A stretch of DNA of 64,000 nt from Hymenobacter perfusus (GCF_003944765.1 NZ_RWIU01000007.1:124001-188000), one strand, 5' to 3'; positions 8,226 through 16,351 are shown, counted from the stretch's first letter. A program made the numbers and translations. The notes: a model not told the origin generated them from the letters alone.

Positions 8226-8414
8226 ATCACGGATTCAGACGGATTTCTCGGATTACACGGATTTCGTGCCGGGTAATACCGTCTACCGAAAAGCCGTCCT
8301 GCTCGCAGGGCGGCTTTTTTTGTTTGCGTTGAGTGCCGGGCCAGCAGGCTCTTGCTGTTCCGGCCGCGCAACCTTGCATCCGTGAAATCCGAACAATCCG
8401 TCTAACTCCGTGAT
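8226..8414. repeat. CGGATT-type inverted repeat between rplY and pth
   Basis: The left arm 8226-8265 begins ATCACGGATTCAGACGGATT; the right arm 8376-8414 is its imperfect reverse complement ending ACTCCGTGAT. Each arm is made of near-direct CGGATT/CACGGA units. The rplY terminator lies in the loop. The right arm ends on the base before the pth ATG. Confidence 0.8.
8289..8321 (+). terminator. Terminator of rplY
   Basis: The stem AAGCCGTCCTG pairs with CAGGGCGGCTT and runs into T7. Confidence 0.85.
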
Positions 8415-8981
8415 ATGAAGTTTCTTGTGCTGTGCCTGGGCAACATCGGGCCGGAATACGCCGATACGCGCCACAATGTGGGCTTTATGGTGGGCGACTA
8501 CTTAGCCCGCAAGCACGACGCCGCGCCCTGGCAGCTGGGCCGCCACGCCTTCACCACCGAAATCAAGCACAAGGGCCACACCTACGTGCTGGTGAAGCCG
8601 ACCACCTATATGAACCTGAGCGGCAAGGCGGCGGCCCACTGGCTAAGCACGCTCAAGCTCACCAAGGAGAATATGCTAGTCGTGACCGACGACCTGGCCC
8701 TGCCCTTCGGCAAGCTGCGGCTGAAAGCCAAAGGCTCGGCCGGCGGCCAGAACGGCCTCAAGCACATCCAGGAAACCCTGGGCTCCGACGAGTACGCCCG
8801 CCTGCGCTTCGGCATCGACTCCAGCTTCTCCAAGGGCCGGCAGGTGGATTACGTACTCAGCCCTTTCTCAGCGGATGAGCACATCGACCTGGAAGGCCGC
8901 CTGGAGAAAGCCGCTGAGGCTGTATTGGCATTTGGCGCGCTGGGCGTAGAGCGGGCCATGAATGTAGTAAACGTGAAGTAG
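8415..8981 (+). CDS. pth: Peptidyl-tRNA hydrolase
   Basis: A 188-residue Pth. It hydrolyses the ester bond of peptidyl-tRNAs released from stalled ribosomes. Motifs: LVLCLGNIGPEYADTRHNVGF with the catalytic His and the conserved Asn, KPTTYMNLSGKAA, TDDLALPFGKLRLKAKGSAGG, GQNGLKHI and YARLRFGI. Length and order are normal. The start codon at 8415 directly abuts the right arm of an inverted repeat, so there is no ordinary leader or ribosome-binding sequence visible. It lies 190 bp after rplY, with the rplY terminator between them. Confidence 0.96.
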   Translation: MKFLVLCLGNIGPEYADTRHNVGFMVGDYLARKHDAAPWQLGRHAFTTEIKHKGHTYVLVKPTTYMNLSGKAAAHWLSTLKLTKENMLVVTDDLALPFGKLRLKAKGSAGGQNGLKHIQETLGSDEYARLRFGIDSSFSKGRQVDYVLSPFSADEHIDLEGRLEKAAEAVLAFGALGVERAMNVVNVK

Positions 8982-9009
8982 TCTTGGAGAATTTAAAAAC
9001 TGCCTATAA

Positions 9010-9291
9010 ATGCGAATTACTCCCGACGAATTAGAATTGCTATTTGAGAAAACGGCTGACTATCTAAAAAGTAATGGTCGGCACTTTGAAATACAGACAG
9101 ACTATTATGCTATCATTCCAACCGATGAGTGGGAGGAATTCGAGAAGCCTCAAATAGTAATTGGGTCTTTATTCGATGATGCAGCAGAATTGAAACGAGT
9201 GCTTGCCAACGAAATACCATTTACCTCAGTTGACTTGGATCGACTGGCCTCTTTGCTCAGAGCATTAAGCCAGTCGGTTAATCCTATTTAG
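9010..9291 (+). CDS. Small acidic protein of unknown function
   Basis: I do not recognise this 93-residue protein. It is acidic and mostly helical or mixed (DELELLFEKTADYLKSNG, IIPTDEWEEFEKPQIVIGSL, FDDAAELKRVLANEIPFTSVDLDRL), with no signal peptide or membrane segment. Its bases are clearly AT-richer than its neighbours (many AAA, GAA, TTA, ATT codons), which suggests transfer or weak expression. It lies 28 bp after pth and could be co-transcribed, ending at the hairpin at 9300-9349. The uniform frame and sensible composition make a real gene likely; no function is claimed. Confidence 0.6.
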   Translation: MRITPDELELLFEKTADYLKSNGRHFEIQTDYYAIIPTDEWEEFEKPQIVIGSLFDDAAELKRVLANEIPFTSVDLDRLASLLRALSQSVNPI

Positions 9292-9299
9292 CCAAATGC

Positions 9300-9349
9300 A
9301 TCAATCAAAAAGCCCCGCTACAACTAAATAGCGGGGCTTTTTGATTGAT
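9300..9349. terminator. Bidirectional terminator between convergent genes
   Basis: The arms ATCAATCAAAAAGCCCCGCT and its exact reverse complement surround a 10-nt loop. They end both the small gene before it and metG on the other strand. Confidence 0.9.
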
Positions 9350-9364
9350 TCTTCACAATTCGTG

Positions 9365-11413
9365 TTACGCCACGCCCGAACCCGGCCGTACGGGGCTGCT
9401 GGGCTGCATGAGGCTGAGGACGCCGTCGGCATTTTCGGCCATCAGGAGCATGCCCTGGCTTTGGATGCCTTTGATTTCGCGGGGGGCGAGGTTGAGCAAC
9501 ACCTGTACCTGCTGGCCGATGAGGGCCTCGGGCAGAAAGTGCTCGGCAATGCCCGATACGATGGTGCGCGGCTCCTCGAAACCGAGGTCTACGGAGAGCT
9601 TGAGGAGCTTTTTGGTTTTGGCGACCTTTTCGGCAGCTACGATGGTGCCGATGCGCAGGTCCATCTGCTGGAACTGCTCGAAGCTCACGTCCTCCTTGGC
9701 TGGGGCCGATACGGCGGCGGCCACCTCGTTGGCTTTCTTGGTGTCGAGTAGCTTCTGCACCTGGGCTTCCACGGTGGCGTCCTCGATTTTGGTGAACAGC
9801 AGGGCGGCTTCGGCCAGCTGGTGACCGGCGCACAGCGCGTCGGGGCGGCCGGCCTGGGGCCAGGTGCCTTTCTCGGTGTTCAGCATGCGGCCCAGGCGGG
9901 CGGCGGCTTCGGGCAGGAAGGGCTCCAGCAGCGTAACAAAGGCGGCGGCCAGCTGCAGCGACACGTGCAGCACGGTGCCGGTGCGGGCCTCGTCGGTTTT
10001 GATGAGCTTCCAGGGCTCTTGGTCGGCCAGGTACTTGTTGCCGAGGCGCGAGAGGTTCATCAGCTCGTTCAGGGCGTCGCGGAAGCGGTAGTTGTCAATC
10101 AGCTCCCCAATGCGGGCCGGGAACTCGCTCAGCTGGCGCAATACGTCTTCGTCCTCGGGGGTGAAGCCCACGGCGGCGGGCACTTTGCCTTCGAAGAACT
10201 TGTGGGTGAGCACCACGGCCCGGTTCACGAAGTTGCCGAGGTTGGCGACCAGCTCGTTGTTGTTGCGGGCTTGGAAGTCCTTCCAGGTGAAATCGTTGTC
10301 CTTGGTTTCGGGGGCGTTGGCGCAGAGCACGTAGCGGAGCACGTCGGCCTGGCCAGGGAAATCCTGCAGGTACTCGTGCAGCCACACGGCCCAGTTGCGG
10401 CTCGTGCTGATTTTGTCGCCTTCCAGGTTCAGGAACTCGTTGGCGGGCACGTTATCGGGCAGGATATAGTCGCCGTGGGCCTTGAGCATCGTGGGGAAGA
10501 TGATGCAGTGGAATACGATGTTGTCCTTGCCGATGAAGTGGACCAGCTTGGTTTCGGGGTCTTTCCAGTAGGTTTCCCAGGTGTCGGGCAACAGGTCCTT
10601 GGTAGCCGAAATGTAGCCGATGGGCGCATCGAACCATACGTAGAGCACCTTGCCCTCGGCCCCGGCTACCGGCACGGGCACGCCCCAGTCCAGGTCGCGG
10701 GTGACGGCGCGGGGGTGCAGGCCCTGGTCAATCCACGATTTGCACTGGCCGTACACGTTGGCTTTCCAGTCCTGCTTGTGGCCTTCCACAATCCACTCGC
10801 GCAGCCAAGGCTCGTATTGGTCCAGAGGCAGGTACCAGTGCCTGGTTTCGCGCAACACGGGGTGGTTGCCCGAGAGCATGGAGCGGGGGTTGATGAGCTC
10901 GGTGGGGCTGAGCGAGGTGCCGCACTTCTCGCACTGGTCACCGTAGGCATTTTCGTTGCCGCAGTTGGGGCAGGTACCCACGATGTAGCGGTCGGCCAGA
11001 AACTGGTCGGCCTTCTCATCATAGTATTGTTCGGAGGTCTGCTCAATGAACTTGCCTTCCTCATAGAGCTTCTTGAAAAAGCCGCTAGCTACCTCGGCGT
11101 GCGTTTGGGAGGACGTGCGCGAGTAGATATCGAACGAAACACCGAAGTCCTGGAACGAGTCGCGGATGATGGCGTGGTACTTATCGACCACCTGCTGGGG
11201 CGTAACGCCCTCCTTTTGGGCCCGGATGGTGATGGGTACGCCGTGCTCATCGGAGCCGCAGATGAATTTTACGTCGCGCTGCTGGGCGCGCAGGTAGCGC
11301 ACATATATGTCGGCGGGCAGGTACACGCCGGCCAGGTGGCCGATGTGCACGGGGCCGTTTGCGTAGGGCAGCGCGGCCGTGACGGTGTAGCGCTTGGGAA
11401 GAGAAGAGGCCAT
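9365..11413 (-). CDS. metG: Methionyl-tRNA synthetase with C-terminal tRNA-binding domain
   Basis: A 682-residue class I synthetase that charges tRNA-Met. In order: the catalytic HIGH region AALPYANGPVHIGHLAG, a CP-domain zinc knuckle of four cysteines (CPNCGNENAYGDQCEKCG), the KMSKS equivalent GDKISTS, the helical anticodon-binding domain, and a C-terminal EMAPII/Trbp111-like OB-fold (FQQMDLRIGTIVAAEKV, RTIVSGIAEHF, LAPREIKGIQSQGMLLMAEN) that dimerises the enzyme and binds tRNA. The start at 11413 (MASSLPKRYTVTAALPYA) is preferred to 11431. It is monocistronic and converges on the small gene at 9010. Confidence 0.96.
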   Translation of the reverse strand: MASSLPKRYTVTAALPYANGPVHIGHLAGVYLPADIYVRYLRAQQRDVKFICGSDEHGVPITIRAQKEGVTPQQVVDKYHAIIRDSFQDFGVSFDIYSRTSSQTHAEVASGFFKKLYEEGKFIEQTSEQYYDEKADQFLADRYIVGTCPNCGNENAYGDQCEKCGTSLSPTELINPRSMLSGNHPVLRETRHWYLPLDQYEPWLREWIVEGHKQDWKANVYGQCKSWIDQGLHPRAVTRDLDWGVPVPVAGAEGKVLYVWFDAPIGYISATKDLLPDTWETYWKDPETKLVHFIGKDNIVFHCIIFPTMLKAHGDYILPDNVPANEFLNLEGDKISTSRNWAVWLHEYLQDFPGQADVLRYVLCANAPETKDNDFTWKDFQARNNNELVANLGNFVNRAVVLTHKFFEGKVPAAVGFTPEDEDVLRQLSEFPARIGELIDNYRFRDALNELMNLSRLGNKYLADQEPWKLIKTDEARTGTVLHVSLQLAAAFVTLLEPFLPEAAARLGRMLNTEKGTWPQAGRPDALCAGHQLAEAALLFTKIEDATVEAQVQKLLDTKKANEVAAAVSAPAKEDVSFEQFQQMDLRIGTIVAAEKVAKTKKLLKLSVDLGFEEPRTIVSGIAEHFLPEALIGQQVQVLLNLAPREIKGIQSQGMLLMAENADGVLSLMQPSSPVRPGSGVA

Positions 11414-11675
11414 ATCGGGAGCAGAAAGCAACTAAATCACAAGAAAGCCGCGGCCGGAAAGCCCACGGGAGTACAAAGGAACGAGGAATAAAGAGGAAAG
11501 CCGCAGCCGCTTTTGCGGGGGCTTCCTCGGGAAGCCATCAACTGCGCCGCTGGTTTCGCAGTAGCTGATGAGCAGTACAAACAACTTCACCTATAAATCC
11601 TTCTATATTTCGGCCACTTACGGCGGCGGCTTACGTACTAAAACCAGGTAATTCTCTCCCCATCTGCACTACGTC

Positions 11676-12275
11676 ATGAAAAACACCGAACAGGAAAAAC
11701 CGGCCAAAAAGATCAAGAAGGAAAAAGATCCGGCTGAGAAGGCGCAGAAAAAAGCCGCCAAAGCCGCTAAATCGACTTCTACCGCCATTTCTGACACCCG
11801 TACCGCCAAGAAATCCAGTCAGAAGAAAGCTCTGAAATCGGCCGCTAAGCAGCTGCAAAAAGAGCTGGACGGCCGTATCAGCGAGGTGGTAAAGCGCATC
11901 CGTAAGGAAACCAAAGCCAAGCTACAGGAGGTGGTGAAAGATGCCACCCAGCGGCTGGACGCAGATATGGAACATCTTTTCGAGCAGGCGCTGCACACGA
12001 TAGTGCGCCATCACGAAAATGGTACGCCGGCTGCTTCCGACAGCATCTCCACGACTTCCGAAGCCCCCGCAGCCGCACAGCCGACGCCCGCCCGCCCGGC
12101 CCGGAACCGCGCCAGCCGCTCAGCTACAGCCAAAGCAGCGCCAGCTAAAGCAGCCGTACCAGCTGCCACTAAACCCGCCGCGGCGCAGTCGGCCCCGCCC
12201 CGCCGCACGCGCCCCGCAGCCAGCAAACCAGCCGCTACGGCCACCCCGGACGCTTCCGGCGAAGCTACCGCATAG
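11676..12275 (+). CDS. Lys/Ala-rich basic protein, histone-H1-like composition
   Basis: A 199-residue low-complexity protein with no family I can name. Three parts are visible: a Lys/Ala-rich N-terminus (residues 1-60, KPAKKIKKEKDPAEKAQKK), a heptad-like coiled-coil centre (about 61-110, LQKELDGRISEVVKRIRKE, LQEVVKDATQRLDADMEHLF), and a Pro/Ala/Arg/Lys tail (about 125-199) with PAKAA and RPA motifs. The tails resemble bacterial H1-like proteins that bind DNA non-specifically, but that is inferred from composition. There is no signal peptide, so it is cytoplasmic. It is divergent from metG; a weak TATATTTC box lies at 11605-11612. A GC hairpin follows at 12297-12340. Confidence 0.7.
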   Translation: MKNTEQEKPAKKIKKEKDPAEKAQKKAAKAAKSTSTAISDTRTAKKSSQKKALKSAAKQLQKELDGRISEVVKRIRKETKAKLQEVVKDATQRLDADMEHLFEQALHTIVRHHENGTPAASDSISTTSEAPAAAQPTPARPARNRASRSATAKAAPAKAAVPAATKPAAAQSAPPRRTRPAASKPAATATPDASGEATA

Positions 12276-12296
12276 CGCCTGGCCCGTACTGTTACT

Positions 12297-12340
12297 GCCA
12301 CACGGCCCGCTTCCTGATGCAGGAGGCGGGCCGTGTGCGG
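12297..12340. terminator. GC-rich hairpin between convergent genes
   Basis: CCACACGGCCCGC pairs with GCGGGCCGTGTGCGG across a short loop. No T-run follows on either strand, so it may be a factor-dependent terminator or simply a stable 3' end. Confidence 0.55.
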
Positions 12341-12359
12341 TACTAGCAATGGCTTGGTA

Positions 12360-12692
12360 TTATTGAGGCAGGCGCAAGGTGTCGGTGGGGGCCCCGTTTA
12401 CGCGGCGCAGGCGGGTTTCGGGCGTGGTTGTGTTGTTGTCGTTGGTGTTCAGGGTTTCGGGCCGCTTGCGCGAGTTAATTCCGCTGGCCTGTTCGCGCAC
12501 GGGTACCCGGCCGGGCGTAGCGTCGGGCACCGAGCCGCCGTAGCCGGCGTTGCTGTTGTAGGCCGCCTGGCGGTCAGCATCGGTGAGGATGCGGGCGGGT
12601 GGGCGGCGCACGGCAGCCTCCTCCCCTATGGTTTCCGAGGTTGTACAGGCCCCCAGCAGCACCAGGGCGGGTAATAGCAACAGCCGTTTCAT
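12360..12692 (-). CDS. Small predicted lipoprotein, unknown function
   Basis: A 110-residue protein starting MKRLLLLPALVLLGAC, a signal peptide with lipobox LGAC, so the mature protein should be lipid-anchored at Cys16. The remainder is polar and Pro/Asn/Arg-rich (TTSETIGEEAAVRRPPARIL, NTNDNNTTTPETRLRRVNG) and probably disordered. I recognise no domain. The in-frame upstream start at 12719 would put extra residues before the signal peptide and runs into a hairpin, so 12692 is used. Confidence 0.65.
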   Translation of the reverse strand: MKRLLLLPALVLLGACTTSETIGEEAAVRRPPARILTDADRQAAYNSNAGYGGSVPDATPGRVPVREQASGINSRKRPETLNTNDNNTTTPETRLRRVNGAPTDTLRLPQ

Positions 12693-12706
12693 ACGCAAAA
12701 AGCAAA

Positions 12707-12736
12707 GAAGCCAGCCCAATCCGGACTGGCTTCTCT
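12707..12736 (-). terminator. Terminator after the DUF3050 gene
   Basis: AGAAGCCAG pairs with CTGGCTTCT around a loop. Minus-strand transcription runs out of the DUF3050 gene into it, and TTTGCTTTTTGCG follows on that strand. Confidence 0.75.
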
Positions 12737-12768
12737 GATAAACGGACTTACGGTCGGGAGGTTGACTT

Positions 12769-13563
12769 CTAGCCGTGAATCAGGTGCAAATCGGCCTGAA
12801 TGCCGTTCCATAGGCCCACGCGAGCCTGCATGCACCGCACAGCTACGGCCCGACTTTCTTCCCAGCGCCGGGCATCCTGGCCACATAGGTCGCGCACCAT
12901 TTGCTGGGCTAGTGGCGTATGCACCTCCTCGTCCAGCTGGATGTGGCGGTTGAGGTAGTAGCTGAACGTGTCGAGCTGGCCGGGAAAGCGGTGGTTGAGG
13001 TCGGTTACCAGATGACGGAACATATCGGGAATTACGTCTTCGCGGCCGAAGGTGAAGGCGGCGGCCACCGCGTGCGGCTGCCCCGACTCGATGATGGCAA
13101 ACGTACCCAAAACAAACTCCTGCACTGAAGCCGGTGCATTGGCCGCGTGCAGGGCCTCCGCTACCGAGTGACCGGCAGCCAGGGCATCCAGCAGCCGCTC
13201 GATGGGGCCAGTATCGGCGCCGCACTCCTGCATGGCGCGCAGGTACAGCTCAAAGTGGCTGGCGGGCCGGCCCTCGGGGTCCACATCGGTTTCCTCTTCC
13301 AGCACAATATCGTTGATAAGCCGGCGCGTAGCCGCGTTACCACGCGGCACCCACGGAATTTCCACGCACGTCAGCTCGCGCTGCAAAGCCTTCAGCAGCG
13401 ACATAAAATCCCACACCGCAAACACGTGGTGCTGCATGAATACGCGCAAATCGTCGAGCGAGTGAAGGGACTGATATACGCTGTGCGCCACCAGTTGCTC
13501 GCGTGCCGGGGCCAGCGCCTGCTGCAGCTCGGCAATAGAGTCGGAATGAACCTGAGTTGACAT
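12769..13563 (-). CDS. DUF3050 family protein (predicted haem-oxygenase-like fold)
   Basis: A 264-residue protein matching the DUF3050 pattern: LVAHSVYQSLHSLDDLRVFMQHHVFAVWDFMSLLKAL near the N-terminus, IVLEEETDVD in the middle, and HIQLDEEVHTPLAQQMV toward the end. The spaced His and Glu residues (QHH, EEE, DEEVH) suggest a helical metal-binding fold like haem-oxygenase-like oxidases; the family's activity is not known to me, and metal binding is an inference. No signal peptide. The start at 13563 (MSTQVHSDSIAELQQAL) is chosen because the upstream extension is low-complexity and crosses a hairpin. It follows msrB on the same strand after 145 bp. Confidence 0.8.
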   Translation of the reverse strand: MSTQVHSDSIAELQQALAPAREQLVAHSVYQSLHSLDDLRVFMQHHVFAVWDFMSLLKALQRELTCVEIPWVPRGNAATRRLINDIVLEEETDVDPEGRPASHFELYLRAMQECGADTGPIERLLDALAAGHSVAEALHAANAPASVQEFVLGTFAIIESGQPHAVAAAFTFGREDVIPDMFRHLVTDLNHRFPGQLDTFSYYLNRHIQLDEEVHTPLAQQMVRDLCGQDARRWEESRAVAVRCMQARVGLWNGIQADLHLIHG

Positions 13564-13617
13564 AGAACGAAAGGAAAAGTGCAACGGAGCCCGCGCTCCG
13601 CAGCCACAACAAACGAA

Positions 13618-13651
13618 ACGGCTCCCTGGCTTGGATTGCCAGGGAGCCGGG
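13618..13651 (-). terminator. Hairpin between msrB and the DUF3050 gene
   Basis: CGGCTCCCTGGC pairs exactly with GCCAGGGAGCCG. On the minus strand a T-rich tail (TTTCGTTTGTTG) follows, so it probably ends msrB. A TAGTTTTG box lies just upstream on that strand (13661-13654), so part of the hairpin may be in the leader of the next gene. Confidence 0.65.
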
Positions 13652-13653
13652 GA

Positions 13654-13661
13654 CAAAACTA
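13654..13661 (-). promoter_or_regulatory. Possible -7 box for the DUF3050 gene
   Basis: The minus strand reads TAGTTTTG, an exact TAnnTTTG, about 90 nt upstream of the start codon. No matching -33 TTTG is seen. Confidence 0.4.
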
Positions 13662-13708
13662 GTTGCCAGTTATTTAGTTGTCGGTAATACGCACTGACAC
13701 CCTGTACC

Positions 13709-14284
13709 TTATTTCGTTTTCTCGAATACCATACCGTAGGAATCCATGCAGTAGCGCTGGCCGGTGGGCTTGGGGCCGTCGTTGAAGACGTGGCCGAGGT
13801 GGCCGCCGCACTTGGCGCACACCAGCTCGTCGCGGCTCATGCCCAGGCTGTTGTCGGCGGTTACTTTCAGGCTGTTTTCTGAGGCCGGGGCCCAGAAGCT
13901 GGGCCAGCCGGTACCCGATTCAAACTTGGTTTCGGAAGAGAAAAGCAGGTTGTGGTCGGCGGCGCAATAGTAATTACCCTTCTCGTGGTTGTCGTGGTAA
14001 GGGTTGTTGAAGGGCCGCTCGGTGCCCTGCTCGCGCAGAATGAAATACTGCTCCTTGGTAAGCTGGGCTTTCCACTGGGCATCAGTTTTGCGAACGGGAA
14101 ACTCGTCGGGTTTGCCGGTTACTACCTTCGGCTTAGGATACGTTTTGGCCGCCGACGAGGGCTTAGTGCCGGACCGGGGCGAATCGGCCGCGTCCATTTT
14201 GGCGTCGCGGGCCGGTTTATTTTGCGAACAGGCCGAGTTCAGGGTCAGCACGGACAAAAGCAGCAGCAGGAAAGAAGAACGCAT
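13709..14284 (-). CDS. msrB: Peptide-methionine (R)-S-oxide reductase, lipoprotein form
   Basis: A 191-residue MsrB carrying an N-terminal lipoprotein signal (MRSSFLLLLLSVLTLNSAC), so it probably repairs oxidised methionine in envelope proteins rather than in the cytoplasm. The catalytic domain shows KTDAQWKAQLTKEQYFILREQGTERPF, GTGWPSFW, CAKCGGHLGHVFNDGP and RYCMDS with the resolving/catalytic Cys region. Classical MsrBs bind zinc by two CxxC motifs; here the second (CAKC) is intact, but the first reads YYCAADHNLL, with Asp in place of the second Cys. The start at 14284 is chosen for the signal peptide. A charged, Ser/Pro-rich linker separates the anchor from the domain. Confidence 0.92.
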   Translation of the reverse strand: MRSSFLLLLLSVLTLNSACSQNKPARDAKMDAADSPRSGTKPSSAAKTYPKPKVVTGKPDEFPVRKTDAQWKAQLTKEQYFILREQGTERPFNNPYHDNHEKGNYYCAADHNLLFSSETKFESGTGWPSFWAPASENSLKVTADNSLGMSRDELVCAKCGGHLGHVFNDGPKPTGQRYCMDSYGMVFEKTK

Positions 14285-14497
14285 AAGATGGGAAAGAGAG
14301 AAAAGAGGAGAAAGAAGCCGCTGCTTTGGCAGGCTGGCGGCTTGTTGGCACAACATACGCAGCCGGGCACAGGTTCGGTCTTCATCCCTTGAATAGCCTT
14401 TTGTCTATATGCTCGGGAACCTCAGCAGCCCAATAAGTTGTCTATCTGCGCACGGTCTGTTTCTTCCTCACTCAGTCACAATTGATTACTGCACGTT

Positions 14498-14523
14498 TTT
14501 GCGCTAAACATTCCGTACCTTTG
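14498..14523 (+). promoter_or_regulatory. Probable promoter of typA
   Basis: TACCTTTG at 14516-14523 matches TAnnTTTG exactly. A TTTG at 14498-14501 lies only 14 nt upstream, shorter than the usual spacing, so the -33 element is uncertain. The ATG follows at 14543, giving a very short leader. Confidence 0.55.
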
Positions 14524-14542
14524 CACCCGGAAAAACCTTTGT

Positions 14543-16351
14543 ATGCAGAACATTCGGAACATCGCCATTATCGCCCACGTTGACCACGGCAAGACGACGC
14601 TCGTGGACAAGATCATCCACGCCTCCAAGCTGTTCGACGAACACCAGCAGTTCGACGACCTGATCCTGGACAACAACGACCTGGAGCGTGAGCGGGGCAT
14701 TACCATCGTCTCCAAGAACGTATCGGTACGTTACAAAGACGTTAAAATCAACATCATCGACACCCCTGGTCACGCCGACTTCGGCGGCGAGGTGGAGCGG
14801 GTGCTCAAGATGGCCGACGGCGTATTGCTGCTCGTCGATGCCTTCGAAGGTGCCATGCCCCAGACCCGTTTCGTACTGGGTAAAGCCATCGACCTGGGCC
14901 TGAAGCCCATCGTGGTGGTGAATAAGGTGGACAAAGAAAACTGCCGTCCCGACGAGGTGCACGAGCAGGTATTCGACCTTATGTTCAACCTGGGTGCCAA
15001 CGAAGACCAGCTGGACTTCGTGACCCTGTACGGCTCCTCGAAGCAGGGCTGGATGAGCACCGACTGGAAAACCAAAACCGACAGCATCATTCCGTTGCTC
15101 GACGCGGTAGTGGCTTCCATTCCGCCGGCTCCTACCCTGGACGGCACCCCGCAGATGCAGGTTACCTCGCTCGACTACTCGTCGTTCGTGGGCCGTATCG
15201 CCATTGGCCGCGTGCACCGCGGTACGCTGAAAGAAGGCGCCAACATGAGCCTGGTGAAGCGTGATGGCACCATCAAAAAGGTAAAAATCAAAGAACTGCA
15301 GGTGTTCGAAGGCCTCGGCCGCACCAAGGTTTCGGAGGTTAGCTCCGGCGAAATCTGCGCCGTAACCGGCATCGAAGGCTTCGACATTGGTGATACGCTC
15401 GCCGATGCTGAGAACCCCGAAGGTCTGGCGGTTATCAGCATCGATGAACCGACGATGAACATGCTGTTCACCATCAACAACTCGCCCTTCTTCGGTAAGG
15501 AAGGCAAGTTCGTGACCTCGCGCCACCTGCGTGACCGTCTGTTCAAGGAAACCGAGAAAAACCTGGCCCTGCGCGTAAAGGAAACCGATAAGGAAGACAC
15601 ATTCCTGGTGTACGGCCGCGGTATTCTTCACTTGTCGGTACTCATCGAAACGATGCGCCGCGAAGGATTCGAGCTGCAGGTAGGCCAGCCGCAGGTACTG
15701 TTCCGCGAGGACGACAACGGCAACCGTACCGAGCCCATCGAGCACCTGGTGGTAGACGTACCGGAGGAAACCGCTGGCAAGGTTATCGAGTTGGTAACGA
15801 TGCGCAAAGGCGAGCTGACCATCATGGAGCCCAAGGGCGACTTGCAGCACCTGGAGTTCAACATTCCAGCCCGGGGTCTGATTGGCCTGCGTAACAACGT
15901 GCTGACCGCCACCGCTGGTGAGGCCATCATGAACCACCGCTTCGCTTCGTACGAGCCATACAAGGGCGTAATTCCCGGCCGGATCAGCGGTTCGCTGATT
16001 GCCATGGAAACCGGCCCTGGTACTGCCTACACCATCGACAAGATGCAGGACCGCGGCGAGTTCTTCGTGGAGCCCGGCGAGGAAGTGTATGCCGGCCAGG
16101 TTATCGGCGAGCACACCCGTCCCAACGACCTGACCATCAACATTCAGAAAGGCAAGAAACTCACCAACATGCGTGCCTCGGGTACGGATGACAACGTGAA
16201 GATTGTGCCCAAGCGTCAGTTCTCGCTGGAGGAAGCCATGGAATACATCCAGAAGGATGAGTACCTGGAAGTAACCCCGAAATCGACGCGGATGCGCAAA
16301 ATTCTGCTCGACGAGAACGAGCGTCTGCGCTCGGCCAAGAAAGTAGACTAG
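14543..16351 (+). CDS. typA: Translational GTPase TypA/BipA
   Basis: A 602-residue ribosome-binding GTPase of the EF-G family. The G motifs are AHVDHGKTTLVDKI (G1), RGITIVSKN (G2), DTPGHADFGGEVERVL (G3) and VVVNKVDKENCRPDEV (G4). Domain II, the EF-G-like domain V region (EPIEHLVVDVPEETAGKVIELV, GDLQHLEFNIPARGLIGLRN) and the TypA-specific C-terminal domain (INIQKGKKLTNMRASG) are all present at normal length. It acts on 70S ribosomes in assembly and stress adaptation. Monocistronic, with a terminator at 16389-16425. Confidence 0.97.
   Translation: MQNIRNIAIIAHVDHGKTTLVDKIIHASKLFDEHQQFDDLILDNNDLERERGITIVSKNVSVRYKDVKINIIDTPGHADFGGEVERVLKMADGVLLLVDAFEGAMPQTRFVLGKAIDLGLKPIVVVNKVDKENCRPDEVHEQVFDLMFNLGANEDQLDFVTLYGSSKQGWMSTDWKTKTDSIIPLLDAVVASIPPAPTLDGTPQMQVTSLDYSSFVGRIAIGRVHRGTLKEGANMSLVKRDGTIKKVKIKELQVFEGLGRTKVSEVSSGEICAVTGIEGFDIGDTLADAENPEGLAVISIDEPTMNMLFTINNSPFFGKEGKFVTSRHLRDRLFKETEKNLALRVKETDKEDTFLVYGRGILHLSVLIETMRREGFELQVGQPQVLFREDDNGNRTEPIEHLVVDVPEETAGKVIELVTMRKGELTIMEPKGDLQHLEFNIPARGLIGLRNNVLTATAGEAIMNHRFASYEPYKGVIPGRISGSLIAMETGPGTAYTIDKMQDRGEFFVEPGEEVYAGQVIGEHTRPNDLTINIQKGKKLTNMRASGTDDNVKIVPKRQFSLEEAMEYIQKDEYLEVTPKSTRMRKILLDENERLRSAKKVD

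Noticed and set aside
9821..11491. A 556-codon open frame on the plus strand opposite metG
   Set aside because: It mirrors the GC-rich third-position pattern of metG, lacks any recognisable motif, and metG on the other strand is complete with all catalytic signatures.
14504..16114. A 536-codon open frame opposite typA
   Set aside because: It is antisense to a complete TypA with intact GTPase motifs, and its composition (His/Gln/Val-rich) is typical of shadow frames in GC-rich DNA.
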